Source: Planctomycetes bacterium syqfu
GTDB lineage: Bacteria > Planctomycetota > Phycisphaerae > Phycisphaerales > Phycisphaeraceae
DNA: 64,000 bases
NCBI GenBank assembly: GCA_020974905.1
Contig: CP087563.1
Span: 6,138,001-6,202,000, forward strand
Reading direction: 5' to 3'
Shown: one piece after another, positions 44,428 to 52,047 of the stretch
Layout of the letters: the number at the start of each line of letters is the position of its first letter
Position numbering within the stretch: position 1 is the stretch's first letter
The notes under the pieces: generated by a model
Databases searched by the model: none
What the model saw: the letters and a program-made list of their open reading frames with translations, nothing else
What the model was told of the DNA's origin: nothing
Program-made: the position numbers and the translations under genes

Positions 44428-45658
44428 ATGGCTGTCGAAAAAATCACCATTACTGTGGATGACCTCCACTCGGAACAGGTTGAGCAAAAGCTCGAACGTG
44501 CCGAGGCATTGGAGAAAGCGCATCAGCATTACCTGGAACAGCAGGCTGCCGCACCGCGCGCCGTCGCAGCCGGTAAGTCCAGGTTCTGGTACAACGCCGT
44601 GGTCTACATGGCCTTGTTCGGGATACTGGGCGGTCTGTATGCTGCCCAACCGATACATGCAGATGCAGGAGATGGACAACCGTCGCATGGATGTCATCAC
44701 GCGTTTGAACAACGGCCAGATCATGGAGATGGAAGCCGAAACGCAGTTGCAACAAATCTATGCAGACTATCCCAACAGTCCGTACGCCAAGATTCTCAGC
44801 GATCTTTCCATGACACCCGATCAGCAAATGCAGGCCATCGGCGAACGTTTGCAGGTGGATATGCTGCCCAACTTCGTGCACCGGTTTGTCTGGTATGCCG
44901 TGGTGGGCGTGATGTTCGGATTCCTGCTATCCATCGCTGAACCGATGATGTCGCGAAACCGTCGCGGCGTGGTGCTTAATGGTGCGGTCGGTATCGGTCT
45001 GTCACTGGTTGGTGCAGCACTGGTCGGACTCTTTATCAACAAGGTGTATCACCTGCTGGGGGGTGGCACGCTCGAAACCTCCTTTATCCGACAGATGATT
45101 GCCCGTGCGGTGGTCTGGTCGGTCTTTGGTATTTTCCTGACGGTCGCACCAGCAGTGGTTATGAAGTCTTCCAAGAAGCTGGTCATCGCCATCATCGGTG
45201 GTGCATTGGGCGGCTTCCTCGGCGGTCTGCTCTTTGACCCAATTGACCTGTTGCTTAACTCTGCTGCACTGAGTCGCCTGATCGCTTTTGTTGCCATCGG
45301 TTGTCTGGCAGGCATGTCCACCGGCTTGATCGAGTCGGCTGTGAAGACCGGCTGGCTGAAGGTCACCGGCGGTGTCATCACCGGTAAGCAGTTCATCATC
45401 TATCGCAATCCCACATTCCTGGGCTCATCCCCGGCTTGTGAAATTTACCTGTTCAAGGATCCGCAGGTTTCCGATCACCATGCTGCCATCCATCAGACAC
45501 GTGATGGTTATGAGATTGAAGACCTTAACGAGGAATCGAGCACGTTTGTCAACGGTGACCCCATCGAACGCATCAAGCTTCGTGCCGGCGACGAAATTCA
45601 GATTGGCTCGTCCACGTTCTGTTTCCAGGAACGCAAACAGTCGGTGGTCATGAAATAA
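44428..45658 (+). CDS. Polytopic membrane protein with C-terminal FHA domain, frameshifted
   Basis: The N-terminus (MAVEKITITVDD, a charged coiled segment, then helix 1 at 54-73) reads in one frame, and the rest continues in the next, from about 44645. Removing one C from the CCC at 44644-44648 joins them as LYAANRYMQMQ, giving about 409 residues. The corrected protein has six membrane helices and a C-terminal FHA domain (FLGSSPACEI, VSDHHAAIH, STFVNGDPI, LRAGDEIQIG). FHA domains bind phosphothreonine. The canonical SRxH is SDHH, so binding may be altered. It is cotranscribed with the ubiquitin-like genes, probably as a membrane receptor or scaffold. Confidence 0.78.
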
Positions 45659-45680
45659 CTTGAGGGAAAGAGGAAGAATC

Positions 45681-47042
45681 ATGCCAGTATTGGTAATCGA
45701 AAAAGGAAAAGAAAGCTCGGGCCTGGTGCTCAGGGACACCGCGGTCATCGGCCGTGTGACCGGGCTGGACATCATCCTCAAGGAAGCCGGCGTTTCGCGT
45801 ATTCACGCATTGGTCGGGCACAACGAGGAAGAAGACACGTGGTTCGTCGAGGACATGGGCTCGCGTAACGGCACCTTCGTCAATCATGACAAAGTGGTCA
45901 ACCGCCAGGAACTCTTACCCGGTGATCTGATTCACATTGGTAAAGCAACCCTGAGCTTCCGTCTGATCGACGAATTGCCCCAGGGCATCGACCGCATCCC
46001 GCCACGTGATCCGGCGCAGCGGGATATCGTCTTCCGTTGCCCTGAGTGTCACGCGGTGCTGCGAGCCAAGCCGCTTCGCATTGGTGCTGCCGGTCGGTGT
46101 CTGAGTTGTGAGACCAAGGTGATCATTCCCGCCAAGAGCGCGACCATCGCCCGTGCCGTCAAGCAACGCCCAGCCGACGCCCGTCCTGCTGAACCGTCGC
46201 TTCAGATGGACAATCCGGCGCCGGCACAATCCAGTGGTGATACCTCCATCGTCGATTCACCCAAAGACGATTCGATGGCCTTCAACGAGTTGGCATCGGA
46301 TATCGATTCGAGCAATCAGACCGCCTTTGGTCACGAAACCGACGCCCACGCCATGCCGATCTCCGAGGAGATTGATCAGGCAACCAAACAGGATGCGACC
46401 GCTGAGTCTGAAACAGAACATCAGTTTGAAGAAGAGCAACAGACGGCAACAGCAACCGTCGATGAAGAGCAGACGGAGAACGTCGAACTCATCGAATGGC
46501 TTGACGATGATGCCGAGGTGATTGATACCCAACTGCCCACCAGCCAAGGTGTCTGCAGTGTGTGTCAGACACAGGTTCTCTCGACGATGAAGAGCAAGGA
46601 ATGCAAAGCCTGTAACCAGATATATCACGAAGAGTGCTGGTATGCGATGGAAGGCTGTTCGACCTATGGCTGTAGTGCTGTCGGACTTCTCAAGGAGAAG
46701 AAGGAGGCGCCCAGGCCAAGTTCATCGGGCCGACGTCCTGCCAATCTGCGTCGTCGCAAGACCCATGTCAAACGTCGTGATGATGCGGTTCCGTGGGATT
46801 GGATGTTCGCTGCTGCTGCGGGTTTTGGCTTGTTTGCAGGCCCGTTCACCGCAGGGATTCCCAATGCTGCGTTACTGGTGGTGATGCTGATGTATCTGGT
46901 GTTCCACCGCAAGCGTCGTGTGTCGAAGGTGGCTGTTGCCCTGAGCCTGGTGCTTTGCATCGGTGGGGCGGTCGGTGGCTACTTCGGCTTCCAATACCTT
47001 GTGGACCTGGGCTGGATCAGCATTGAGGGGGTGACAGGATGA
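45681..47042 (+). CDS. FHA-zinc ribbon-RING-like membrane protein (E3-like)
   Basis: A 453-residue multidomain protein. FHA: residues 1-97 with GR (24-25), VSRIH (38-42) and MGSRNGTF (59-66), all canonical. Zinc ribbon: C120, C123, C140, C143. A long acidic linker (150-288) follows. RING-like treble clef: C292, C295, C308, C311, H316, C319, C326, C331 (CSVC...CKAC..IYHEEC). Two or three membrane helices lie at about 374-440. Prokaryotic RING-type domains of this kind have been predicted to act as E3-like adaptors. It overlaps the E2 gene by 4 nt. ATG at 45681 has an AGGAAG site. Confidence 0.85.
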   Translation: MPVLVIEKGKESSGLVLRDTAVIGRVTGLDIILKEAGVSRIHALVGHNEEEDTWFVEDMGSRNGTFVNHDKVVNRQELLPGDLIHIGKATLSFRLIDELPQGIDRIPPRDPAQRDIVFRCPECHAVLRAKPLRIGAAGRCLSCETKVIIPAKSATIARAVKQRPADARPAEPSLQMDNPAPAQSSGDTSIVDSPKDDSMAFNELASDIDSSNQTAFGHETDAHAMPISEEIDQATKQDATAESETEHQFEEEQQTATATVDEEQTENVELIEWLDDDAEVIDTQLPTSQGVCSVCQTQVLSTMKSKECKACNQIYHEECWYAMEGCSTYGCSAVGLLKEKKEAPRPSSSGRRPANLRRRKTHVKRRDDAVPWDWMFAAAAGFGLFAGPFTAGIPNAALLVVMLMYLVFHRKRRVSKVAVALSLVLCIGGAVGGYFGFQYLVDLGWISIEGVTG

Positions 47043-47680
47043 TTCAGTTTGTGTGTCAACATTGTCATACCTCCTTTACCGTCCCCGATGAATTCGCTGG
47101 GCGTAAAGGCAAGTGTAAAGCCTGTGGCGAGAAGTTGGCGGTGCCGATTCCCGATCAGATCGTGGTCCCGATGCCTGCTGATGATTCGGACGAGTTGATG
47201 AACTTGCCGATGCGGACACGACGTTTGATTGCAGATCAGAAGTCCGTGGAGCGTGCATTTGTCAATACACCTTTGATCCGCGTGGTGAGTATGGTGGGTG
47301 AACCTGCTGAGCTTTACCGCATTCAGTACCAGGTGCGTGGTCTTCGTTTGAATAACAGGAACGAACCGGTGCCTTGCTCGCTGCATGAAGTGGAGATCAA
47401 GCTCGGTGCGGACTACCCGCGTATGGCACCGCTGTGTCGGATGCTCACACCGGTGTTCCATCCCAACATCATCAGTGAATCAACGATCTGCATCGGTGAT
47501 CACTGGGTGGCTGGCGAAGACCTGTCGCTGCTGATCACGCGTATTGCTGAGATCATTGGTTACCAGGCTTACAACATCAAGTCACCGCTGAATGCCGAAG
47601 CTGCCATGTGGGCGGATTTGAACATTCAGAAGTTGCCCATCGACAGTCGTGATGTTGCAGCGGTAGGGGCGTTGGTCTGA
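47039..47680 (+). CDS. Zinc-ribbon E2-like conjugating enzyme
   Basis: A 213-residue protein. An N-terminal ribbon (C6, C9, C26, C29) is followed by a UBC-like E2 domain at about 65-200. The E2 landmarks are present: YPRMAP (compare YPxxPP), TPVFHPNI with the HPN motif at 141-143, and the candidate catalytic C151 in STICIGDHW, followed by a C-terminal helix (NAEAAMWADLN). It is the last gene of the operon and shares ATGA with the RING-like gene. It should carry the activated ubiquitin-like protein as a thioester. Confidence 0.87.
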   Translation: MIQFVCQHCHTSFTVPDEFAGRKGKCKACGEKLAVPIPDQIVVPMPADDSDELMNLPMRTRRLIADQKSVERAFVNTPLIRVVSMVGEPAELYRIQYQVRGLRLNNRNEPVPCSLHEVEIKLGADYPRMAPLCRMLTPVFHPNIISESTICIGDHWVAGEDLSLLITRIAEIIGYQAYNIKSPLNAEAAMWADLNIQKLPIDSRDVAAVGALV

Positions 47681-47745
47681 GTTTCTTTCGCTGATCTTGA
47701 CCGGGATGTGATGGGGCTTTATTGTGAAGTCACAGGAGTTCTCGC

Positions 47746-48327
47746 ATGCCCCGCACCAAGGCCTTTGATGTCACCGACGCATTGGACAAAGCCAAGGATT
47801 ATTTCTGGGCGCATGGCTATCAGTCCACTTCTATGGATGACCTGCTTAAAGCCATGGGGATCAATCGGGGCAGTTTCTACGATACCTACGAAAACAAGCA
47901 CAAACTCCTGCTTGATGCCTTGGATCATTACATCGAAAAGGACATTGCTCCGTCGCTAGCCAAGACCACCGAGGGGCTTGAGCCCCGTGATGCGATCGTT
48001 GCCATCTTCAAACGCAAACTCCAACGCATGAATGATCCGCAGGGGCGGTTTGGTTGTCTGTTGATCAACACCGCGCTGGAGTTGGCACCGCATGATGAAG
48101 AAGTCGCCAAGGTGGTTCACCGTCGTTATGACGAGTTGGCCAAGCTGTTCGTTCGCCTGGTCAAGCAAGGTCAGGCTCAGGGCACGATTAGCAAGCGTTG
48201 CACGTCAACCCAACTGGGGCGTCTGCTGCTTAATCATCTGCTTGGGGTGCTGGTGATGCTACGATCCCGTGTTTCAGAAACGATGCTTAAATCGGTGATC
48301 AATCAGGTCGATCTGCTCTTGGATTAA
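47746..48327 (+). CDS. TetR-family transcriptional regulator
   Basis: A 193-residue TetR repressor with the helix-turn-helix at residues 10-55 (DVTDALDKAKDYFWAHGYQSTSMDDLLKAMGINRGSFYDTYENK). The rest is a helical ligand-binding domain. AGGAG lies before the start. It is 65 bp after the E2 gene with no clear terminator between, so partial read-through from the ubiquitin-like operon is possible. The perfect palindrome at 48465-48484, in front of the next gene, is its likely operator. Confidence 0.93.
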   Translation: MPRTKAFDVTDALDKAKDYFWAHGYQSTSMDDLLKAMGINRGSFYDTYENKHKLLLDALDHYIEKDIAPSLAKTTEGLEPRDAIVAIFKRKLQRMNDPQGRFGCLLINTALELAPHDEEVAKVVHRRYDELAKLFVRLVKQGQAQGTISKRCTSTQLGRLLLNHLLGVLVMLRSRVSETMLKSVINQVDLLLD

Positions 48328-48359
48328 TCTTGTCGTCATTGTTTTGAAATACTGAAAAA

Positions 48360-48417
48360 CCCGGTCAAGATGACCGGGCTATGTGTAAATAGCCGAGTCA
48401 TCTGGACTCGGTGTTTT
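48360..48417 (+). terminator. Double-hairpin terminator after the TetR gene
   Basis: Two stems follow each other: CCCGGTCA/TGACCGGG (48360-48378) and CCGAGTC/GACTCGG (48393-48411), then TGTTTT. The second with its T run is a standard Rho-independent terminator. Confidence 0.8.
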
Positions 48418-48464
48418 CTCATTCCGGGTGCTCCCTTTTTGTGGATTAAATTTTTTTTGATTAT

Positions 48465-48484
48465 TTTGGAACAATCATTCCAAA
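48465..48484. promoter_or_regulatory. Perfect inverted repeat, candidate TetR operator
   Basis: TTTGGAA and TTCCAAA are perfect 7-bp inverted arms separated by 6 bp, 69 bp upstream of the AhpD-like gene and within its promoter region. Size and symmetry suit a TetR dimer, and the nearest regulator is the TetR gene just upstream. This is inferred, not proven. Confidence 0.6.
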
Positions 48485-48552
48485 TAGCGTGTTGTTATGG
48501 CAACGGATTAACAAACAACCATTCACAACACACTTTTGAAAAGGAACATCTC

Positions 48553-49098
48553 ATGAATCTTCAACCCCTCGACGAGAACAACGCTTCGGAACGTGCTGCT
48601 GCAACCTTGACTGCAGTGCGTAAGCAAATGGGCTTTATCCCCAATCTGCTGGGGATCATGGCTCATGCCCCGGCGTCGCTGGAAAGCTATCTGGCATTGG
48701 CCGGGCAGTTCGACTCCACATCACTGGACAAGACCGAAAGACAAGTCGTCGTCATGTCCGTGAGTCAGACCAATCACTGTGATTACTGCACCGCAGCACA
48801 TACCACCATGGCCAAACAGCAACGCATCGATCCGGACATCGTCACGGCACTGTATGAAAACACACCCATTGCTGATGCCAGACTTCAAGCACTTCGTGAG
48901 TTTGCTCAGCAGGTTGCCCAGTCGCAAGGCCGTCCGACAGTAGAGCAGATTCAAGCTTTTCTTGATGCTGGTTACAACGAATCACAGATTCTGGAAGTCG
49001 TACTGGGTGTCGCGTTCAAGACACTGTCCAACTACACCAGCCACGTGACGGATGTCGTGATTGACCCGGCATTCAAGTCTGCTTTGCAGCCTGCCTGA
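48553..49098 (+). CDS. AhpD-like carboxymuconolactone decarboxylase-family protein
   Basis: A 181-residue protein of the AhpD/CMD fold. It contains the redox CxxC in NHCDYCTAAHTTMAK, as in alkylhydroperoxidases, and the helical tail typical of peroxidase-related family members (FLDAGYNESQILEVVLGVAFKTLSNY). It probably reduces peroxides or acts as a thiol reductant. It is preceded by the putative TetR operator and followed by a YHS protein, giving a small stress-type unit. Confidence 0.88.
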   Translation: MNLQPLDENNASERAAATLTAVRKQMGFIPNLLGIMAHAPASLESYLALAGQFDSTSLDKTERQVVVMSVSQTNHCDYCTAAHTTMAKQQRIDPDIVTALYENTPIADARLQALREFAQQVAQSQGRPTVEQIQAFLDAGYNESQILEVVLGVAFKTLSNYTSHVTDVVIDPAFKSALQPA

Positions 49099-49279
49099 TC
49101 AACCGACCACGTGTCTGACTTATTCCCATTAACTTTGCCCCCCTTGGGATGGCTGGTGCGAGCGACCTTGATTCCCCGCCCCGACACCCCCTGTAACCCA
49201 GGAAGCCCCGGAAGCATCAGCCATCCCTTTTTTCAACACACAGTTTTAGAACAAACCTCTATCCAAAAGGAGCCTCGAA

Positions 49280-49837
49280 ATGAATTCCCGCAAACGTACT
49301 CTTGCAACCACCGTCTTTGCTGCTGCCTTGACCCTGTTGACCTTCGTTAATATCTCCAGCGCCAAGCCCAAGGATGGCATGGCATGCGATTGTGCCTGTC
49401 ACAGTCAAACCGACAAGATGACAAGCATGCAGCCCAGCCGAGCCTACATTAACGGCTACAACGTGCCTTCCACCGGCATCGCACTGGAAGGTTATAGCCC
49501 CGTGTCATACTTCACTGAAGGCAAGGCTCAGAAGGGCAGCCCCCAGTTCGCCGCGGACTACAACGGGGTGACCTACCACTTCACCTCGGCTCAGCAGGTC
49601 GCCCAATTCAAGGCCAATCCCGCCAAGTATGAACCGGCATACGGTGGTTGGTGTGCCCTGGGCATGGCGATCGAAGACAAGCTGCCGGTGGACCCGACGC
49701 TGTACAAGATCGTTGGTGGCAAGAACTACCTGTTCCTCAAGAACGCCAAGATCGACGCTCTGAAAATCTGGAACGAAAAGAACGAATCCCAGTTGATCAA
49801 GAAGGCTGATGCTTTCTGGGCCAAGGTCTCCGGCTGA
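49280..49837 (+). CDS. Secreted YHS-domain protein
   Basis: A 185-residue exported protein: a signal peptide (about residues 1-28), a Cys-rich stretch (GMACDCACHSQTD) and a YHS domain at about 60-125 (GYSPVSYFTEGKA, YNGVTYHFTSAQQVAQFKANPAKYEPAYGGWCA). YHS domains are associated with metal binding. A lysine-rich C-terminal helix follows. It has an AAGGAG site and lies 181 bp after the AhpD-like gene, possibly in one stress regulon. Confidence 0.88.
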   Translation: MNSRKRTLATTVFAAALTLLTFVNISSAKPKDGMACDCACHSQTDKMTSMQPSRAYINGYNVPSTGIALEGYSPVSYFTEGKAQKGSPQFAADYNGVTYHFTSAQQVAQFKANPAKYEPAYGGWCALGMAIEDKLPVDPTLYKIVGGKNYLFLKNAKIDALKIWNEKNESQLIKKADAFWAKVSG

Positions 49838-49922
49838 TCAATTGACATAACAACATGGACCCCTTTGGCGGCGTTGCTCATCCCCATGGCAGCGTCGCCT
49901 TTTCCATTTATCATGGGTTTCG

Positions 49923-50501
49923 ATGATGCAATTAAATCAATTACTCAAACAAGTCCGTTCATGTGATCTATGCAAAGAGCACCTGCCTTGCGAGCCACGC
50001 CCATTGCTTCAGGCATCCGAACAAAGCCGGATTCTGATCATTGGGCAGGCACCGGGAAAAATCACGCATGATAGCGGCAAGCCCTGGGATGACCGCAGTG
50101 GTGAACGGCTTCGTCAATGGTTGTCCGTCACCGAAAAACAGTTCTATGATCCAACGTTGATTGCACAGATGCCCATGGGATTCTGTTACCCCGGTAAAGG
50201 CAAGTCCGGGGACAATCCACCAAGACCCGAGTGTGCGCCACAGTGGCATGAAGCATTACTCGGATTGATGCCCTCAATATCGTTGACGATTTATATCGGT
50301 CGCTATGCGTTGGACTATTACCTGCCCGGCCGCTATTCAACGATCACCGATGCGGTGGCCGATTCGTTGAACCTTTTGCCCGATGCTGTGGTCCTGCCAC
50401 ACCCTTCACCAAGAAATAATATCTGGCTCAAAAAGCATGATTGGTTTGAACGAGATGTGCTACCGCGACTGCAACATCGGGTCCGCACCTTGGTCAGGTA
50501 A
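49923..50501 (+). CDS. Uracil-DNA glycosylase-family protein
   Basis: A 192-residue member of the UDG superfamily. Motif A is LIIGQAPGKITHDSGKPWDDRSG, the family's conserved glycine-rich start, and motif B is LPHPSPRNNIWLK. Two cysteines (RSCDLC) near the N-terminus resemble those that begin the Fe-S type, but other iron ligands are not obvious. It may excise uracil or another damaged base; the precise subfamily is not settled. Confidence 0.85.
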   Translation: MMQLNQLLKQVRSCDLCKEHLPCEPRPLLQASEQSRILIIGQAPGKITHDSGKPWDDRSGERLRQWLSVTEKQFYDPTLIAQMPMGFCYPGKGKSGDNPPRPECAPQWHEALLGLMPSISLTIYIGRYALDYYLPGRYSTITDAVADSLNLLPDAVVLPHPSPRNNIWLKKHDWFERDVLPRLQHRVRTLVR

Positions 50502-50512
50502 ATGATGGAAAT

Positions 50513-50547
50513 AAAAAACGCAGCGCCGTAATGACGCTGCGTTTTTT
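50513..50547. terminator. Bidirectional Rho-independent terminator
   Basis: AAAAAACGCAGCG and CGCTGCGTTTTTT form a perfect 13-bp stem with a 9-nt loop. It lies between the convergent UDG-family and dapB genes and gives a T run on both strands. Confidence 0.93.
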
Positions 50548-50568
50548 GTATTCGTTGTGATGACTGGT

Positions 50569-51360
50569 TTACAGCCCCAGCACGTCGGCCATGCCGTAGC
50601 GACCGGGTTCTTTGCCATCAAGCCACTTGGCAGCCTTGAGCGCGCCATGGACAAACACGTCACGGCTGAAGGCCTTGTGGGTCAGTTCGAGTTCTTCACC
50701 GAGGTTGGCAAAGAAGGCGGAGTGTCGACCGACTTCCGAACCGACACGCAGCGCATGCATGCCGATCTCACCACGCTTGCGTTGGACATCATCACCATGA
50801 CGACCGTGGACAACATCCTTGACGATGTCCTTGCCGGTGGCTTTGCAGATGGACTCGGCGATCCCCATGGCGGTACCCGAAGGGGCGTCACGCTTAAAGC
50901 GGTGATGGGCTTCGGTTATTTCAATGTCGTAATCATCACCGAGTTGCTTGGCGACCTGGGCAGCCAACGCAAAGAGCAGGTTCACCCCAAGGCTCATGTT
51001 CGGTGCCTGAAGGATGGCGATGGACTTGCCCGCTTCGTCAATCTTGGCGTGGATCTCCGGCGAAAGGCCGGTCGTGCCGATGACCAGCGCCGTCTTGGCA
51101 GCAACACATTTGTCGATGATGCCGGGGGTGGCGATCGGCAGGGCGAAGTCGATGACCACGTCCACATCCGAAGGCAATTCGGTACCGACCTTGATGCCGG
51201 TTTCACCGACGGCAGCCAAGACGCCAGCGTCTGCGCCAAGGTCTTCAAACTTGTCGTGCTCAACGGCGCCCGCGAGGGTAAGGGCCTGGTCTTCGTGCGT
51301 CAGGGCAACAAGTCGGCGACCCATGCGGCCACCAGCGCCGTGAATGGCAATGCGTGTCAT
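50569..51360 (-). CDS. dapB: 4-hydroxy-tetrahydrodipicolinate reductase
   Basis: A 263-residue enzyme of lysine and diaminopimelate synthesis. The cofactor site is IHGAGGRMGRRL at the N-terminus and the catalytic/substrate motif is EAHHRFKRDAPSGTA (compare EAHHRHKVDAPSGTA), with the final H and K conserved. Diaminopimelate is the cross-link residue of Gram-negative peptidoglycan, consistent with the recycling genes at 17.9-21.3 kb. Confidence 0.97.
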   Translation of the reverse strand: MTRIAIHGAGGRMGRRLVALTHEDQALTLAGAVEHDKFEDLGADAGVLAAVGETGIKVGTELPSDVDVVIDFALPIATPGIIDKCVAAKTALVIGTTGLSPEIHAKIDEAGKSIAILQAPNMSLGVNLLFALAAQVAKQLGDDYDIEITEAHHRFKRDAPSGTAMGIAESICKATGKDIVKDVVHGRHGDDVQRKRGEIGMHALRVGSEVGRHSAFFANLGEELELTHKAFSRDVFVHGALKAAKWLDGKEPGRYGMADVLGL

Positions 51361-51542
51361 TTGGATGACTCTTTCTTTTCAAATAGTGATAAAGGAATAT
51401 TCAGTCTCTGGTCAAACACCCAATCCACTTGGTTGATTCCAACCTTCGGATCATCGGCGTCTAACATCGCCCCAAGCACAGTCGTGCTCAAGGGCCAGGG
51501 ACATGATTTTATACGATGTCCCCAGCGACAGGGAAAACAGGC

Positions 51543-51827
51543 TTAGTGCTCAAAATAATTGTGACTGGGGCGGCCGGCAAGAATCTGTTCCTTACCCCAG
51601 TTGGTGACATTTTTGAACTGATCCGAAGCAATGAAAGCGTCGAAGGCTGCCTTGTCAGACCAGTCGGACATGATCAGGTAGCTCTGAGGGTCATTCACGT
51701 CCTTGTACAGAAAGGACTTGGTGTGACCTTCCATATCGGCCATGGCTTCAATGACGGCCTGGCAGACGCGTTCGAACTCAGCATTCTTGCCGGGCAAAAT
51801 TTGATAGTTCATTCCAATGGTGATCAT
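51543..51827 (-). CDS. Antibiotic biosynthesis monooxygenase (ABM)-domain protein
   Basis: A 94-residue ABM-fold protein. The ferredoxin-like pattern MITIGMNYQILPGKNAEFERVCQAVI, a strand with TKSFLYKDVND and YLIMSDWSDKAAFDAFIASDQF matches the family. Members are small oxygenases or heme/quinone-binding proteins. AGGAAA before the ATG at 51827 supports the start; an upstream in-frame start lacks support. The substrate is unknown. Confidence 0.85.
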   Translation of the reverse strand: MITIGMNYQILPGKNAEFERVCQAVIEAMADMEGHTKSFLYKDVNDPQSYLIMSDWSDKAAFDAFIASDQFKNVTNWGKEQILAGRPSHNYFEH

Positions 51828-52047
51828 TTTTCTGTTTCCTGTCGTAGTATCCCTAGACGATAAAGCCATTGCGACCGGAGATCAAATGGCCAATCTTGTC
51901 GACAATTCGGTGTAACTACTGGTTTGACAGTTGACAAGAAGGTCTGTTGAGATAGATTAGCAGGTCTGGGACGCCTTTGGGAGAGGGACGGTCCTGCACG
52001 TTTGGCATCAATTCAAAATTTTCTTCTTGGCAATAGAGGTGTGTGCT

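Noticed and set aside
44640-44660. Programmed +1 frameshifting in the FHA gene.
   Set aside because: No slippery codon, stop codon or stimulatory structure is seen; a one-base indel in CCC explains it more simply.
42203-47680. Molybdopterin or thiamine biosynthesis (MoaD/MoeB or ThiS/ThiF).
   Set aside because: The E2, JAMM and RING-like genes do not occur in those pathways and no moa or thi genes are nearby.
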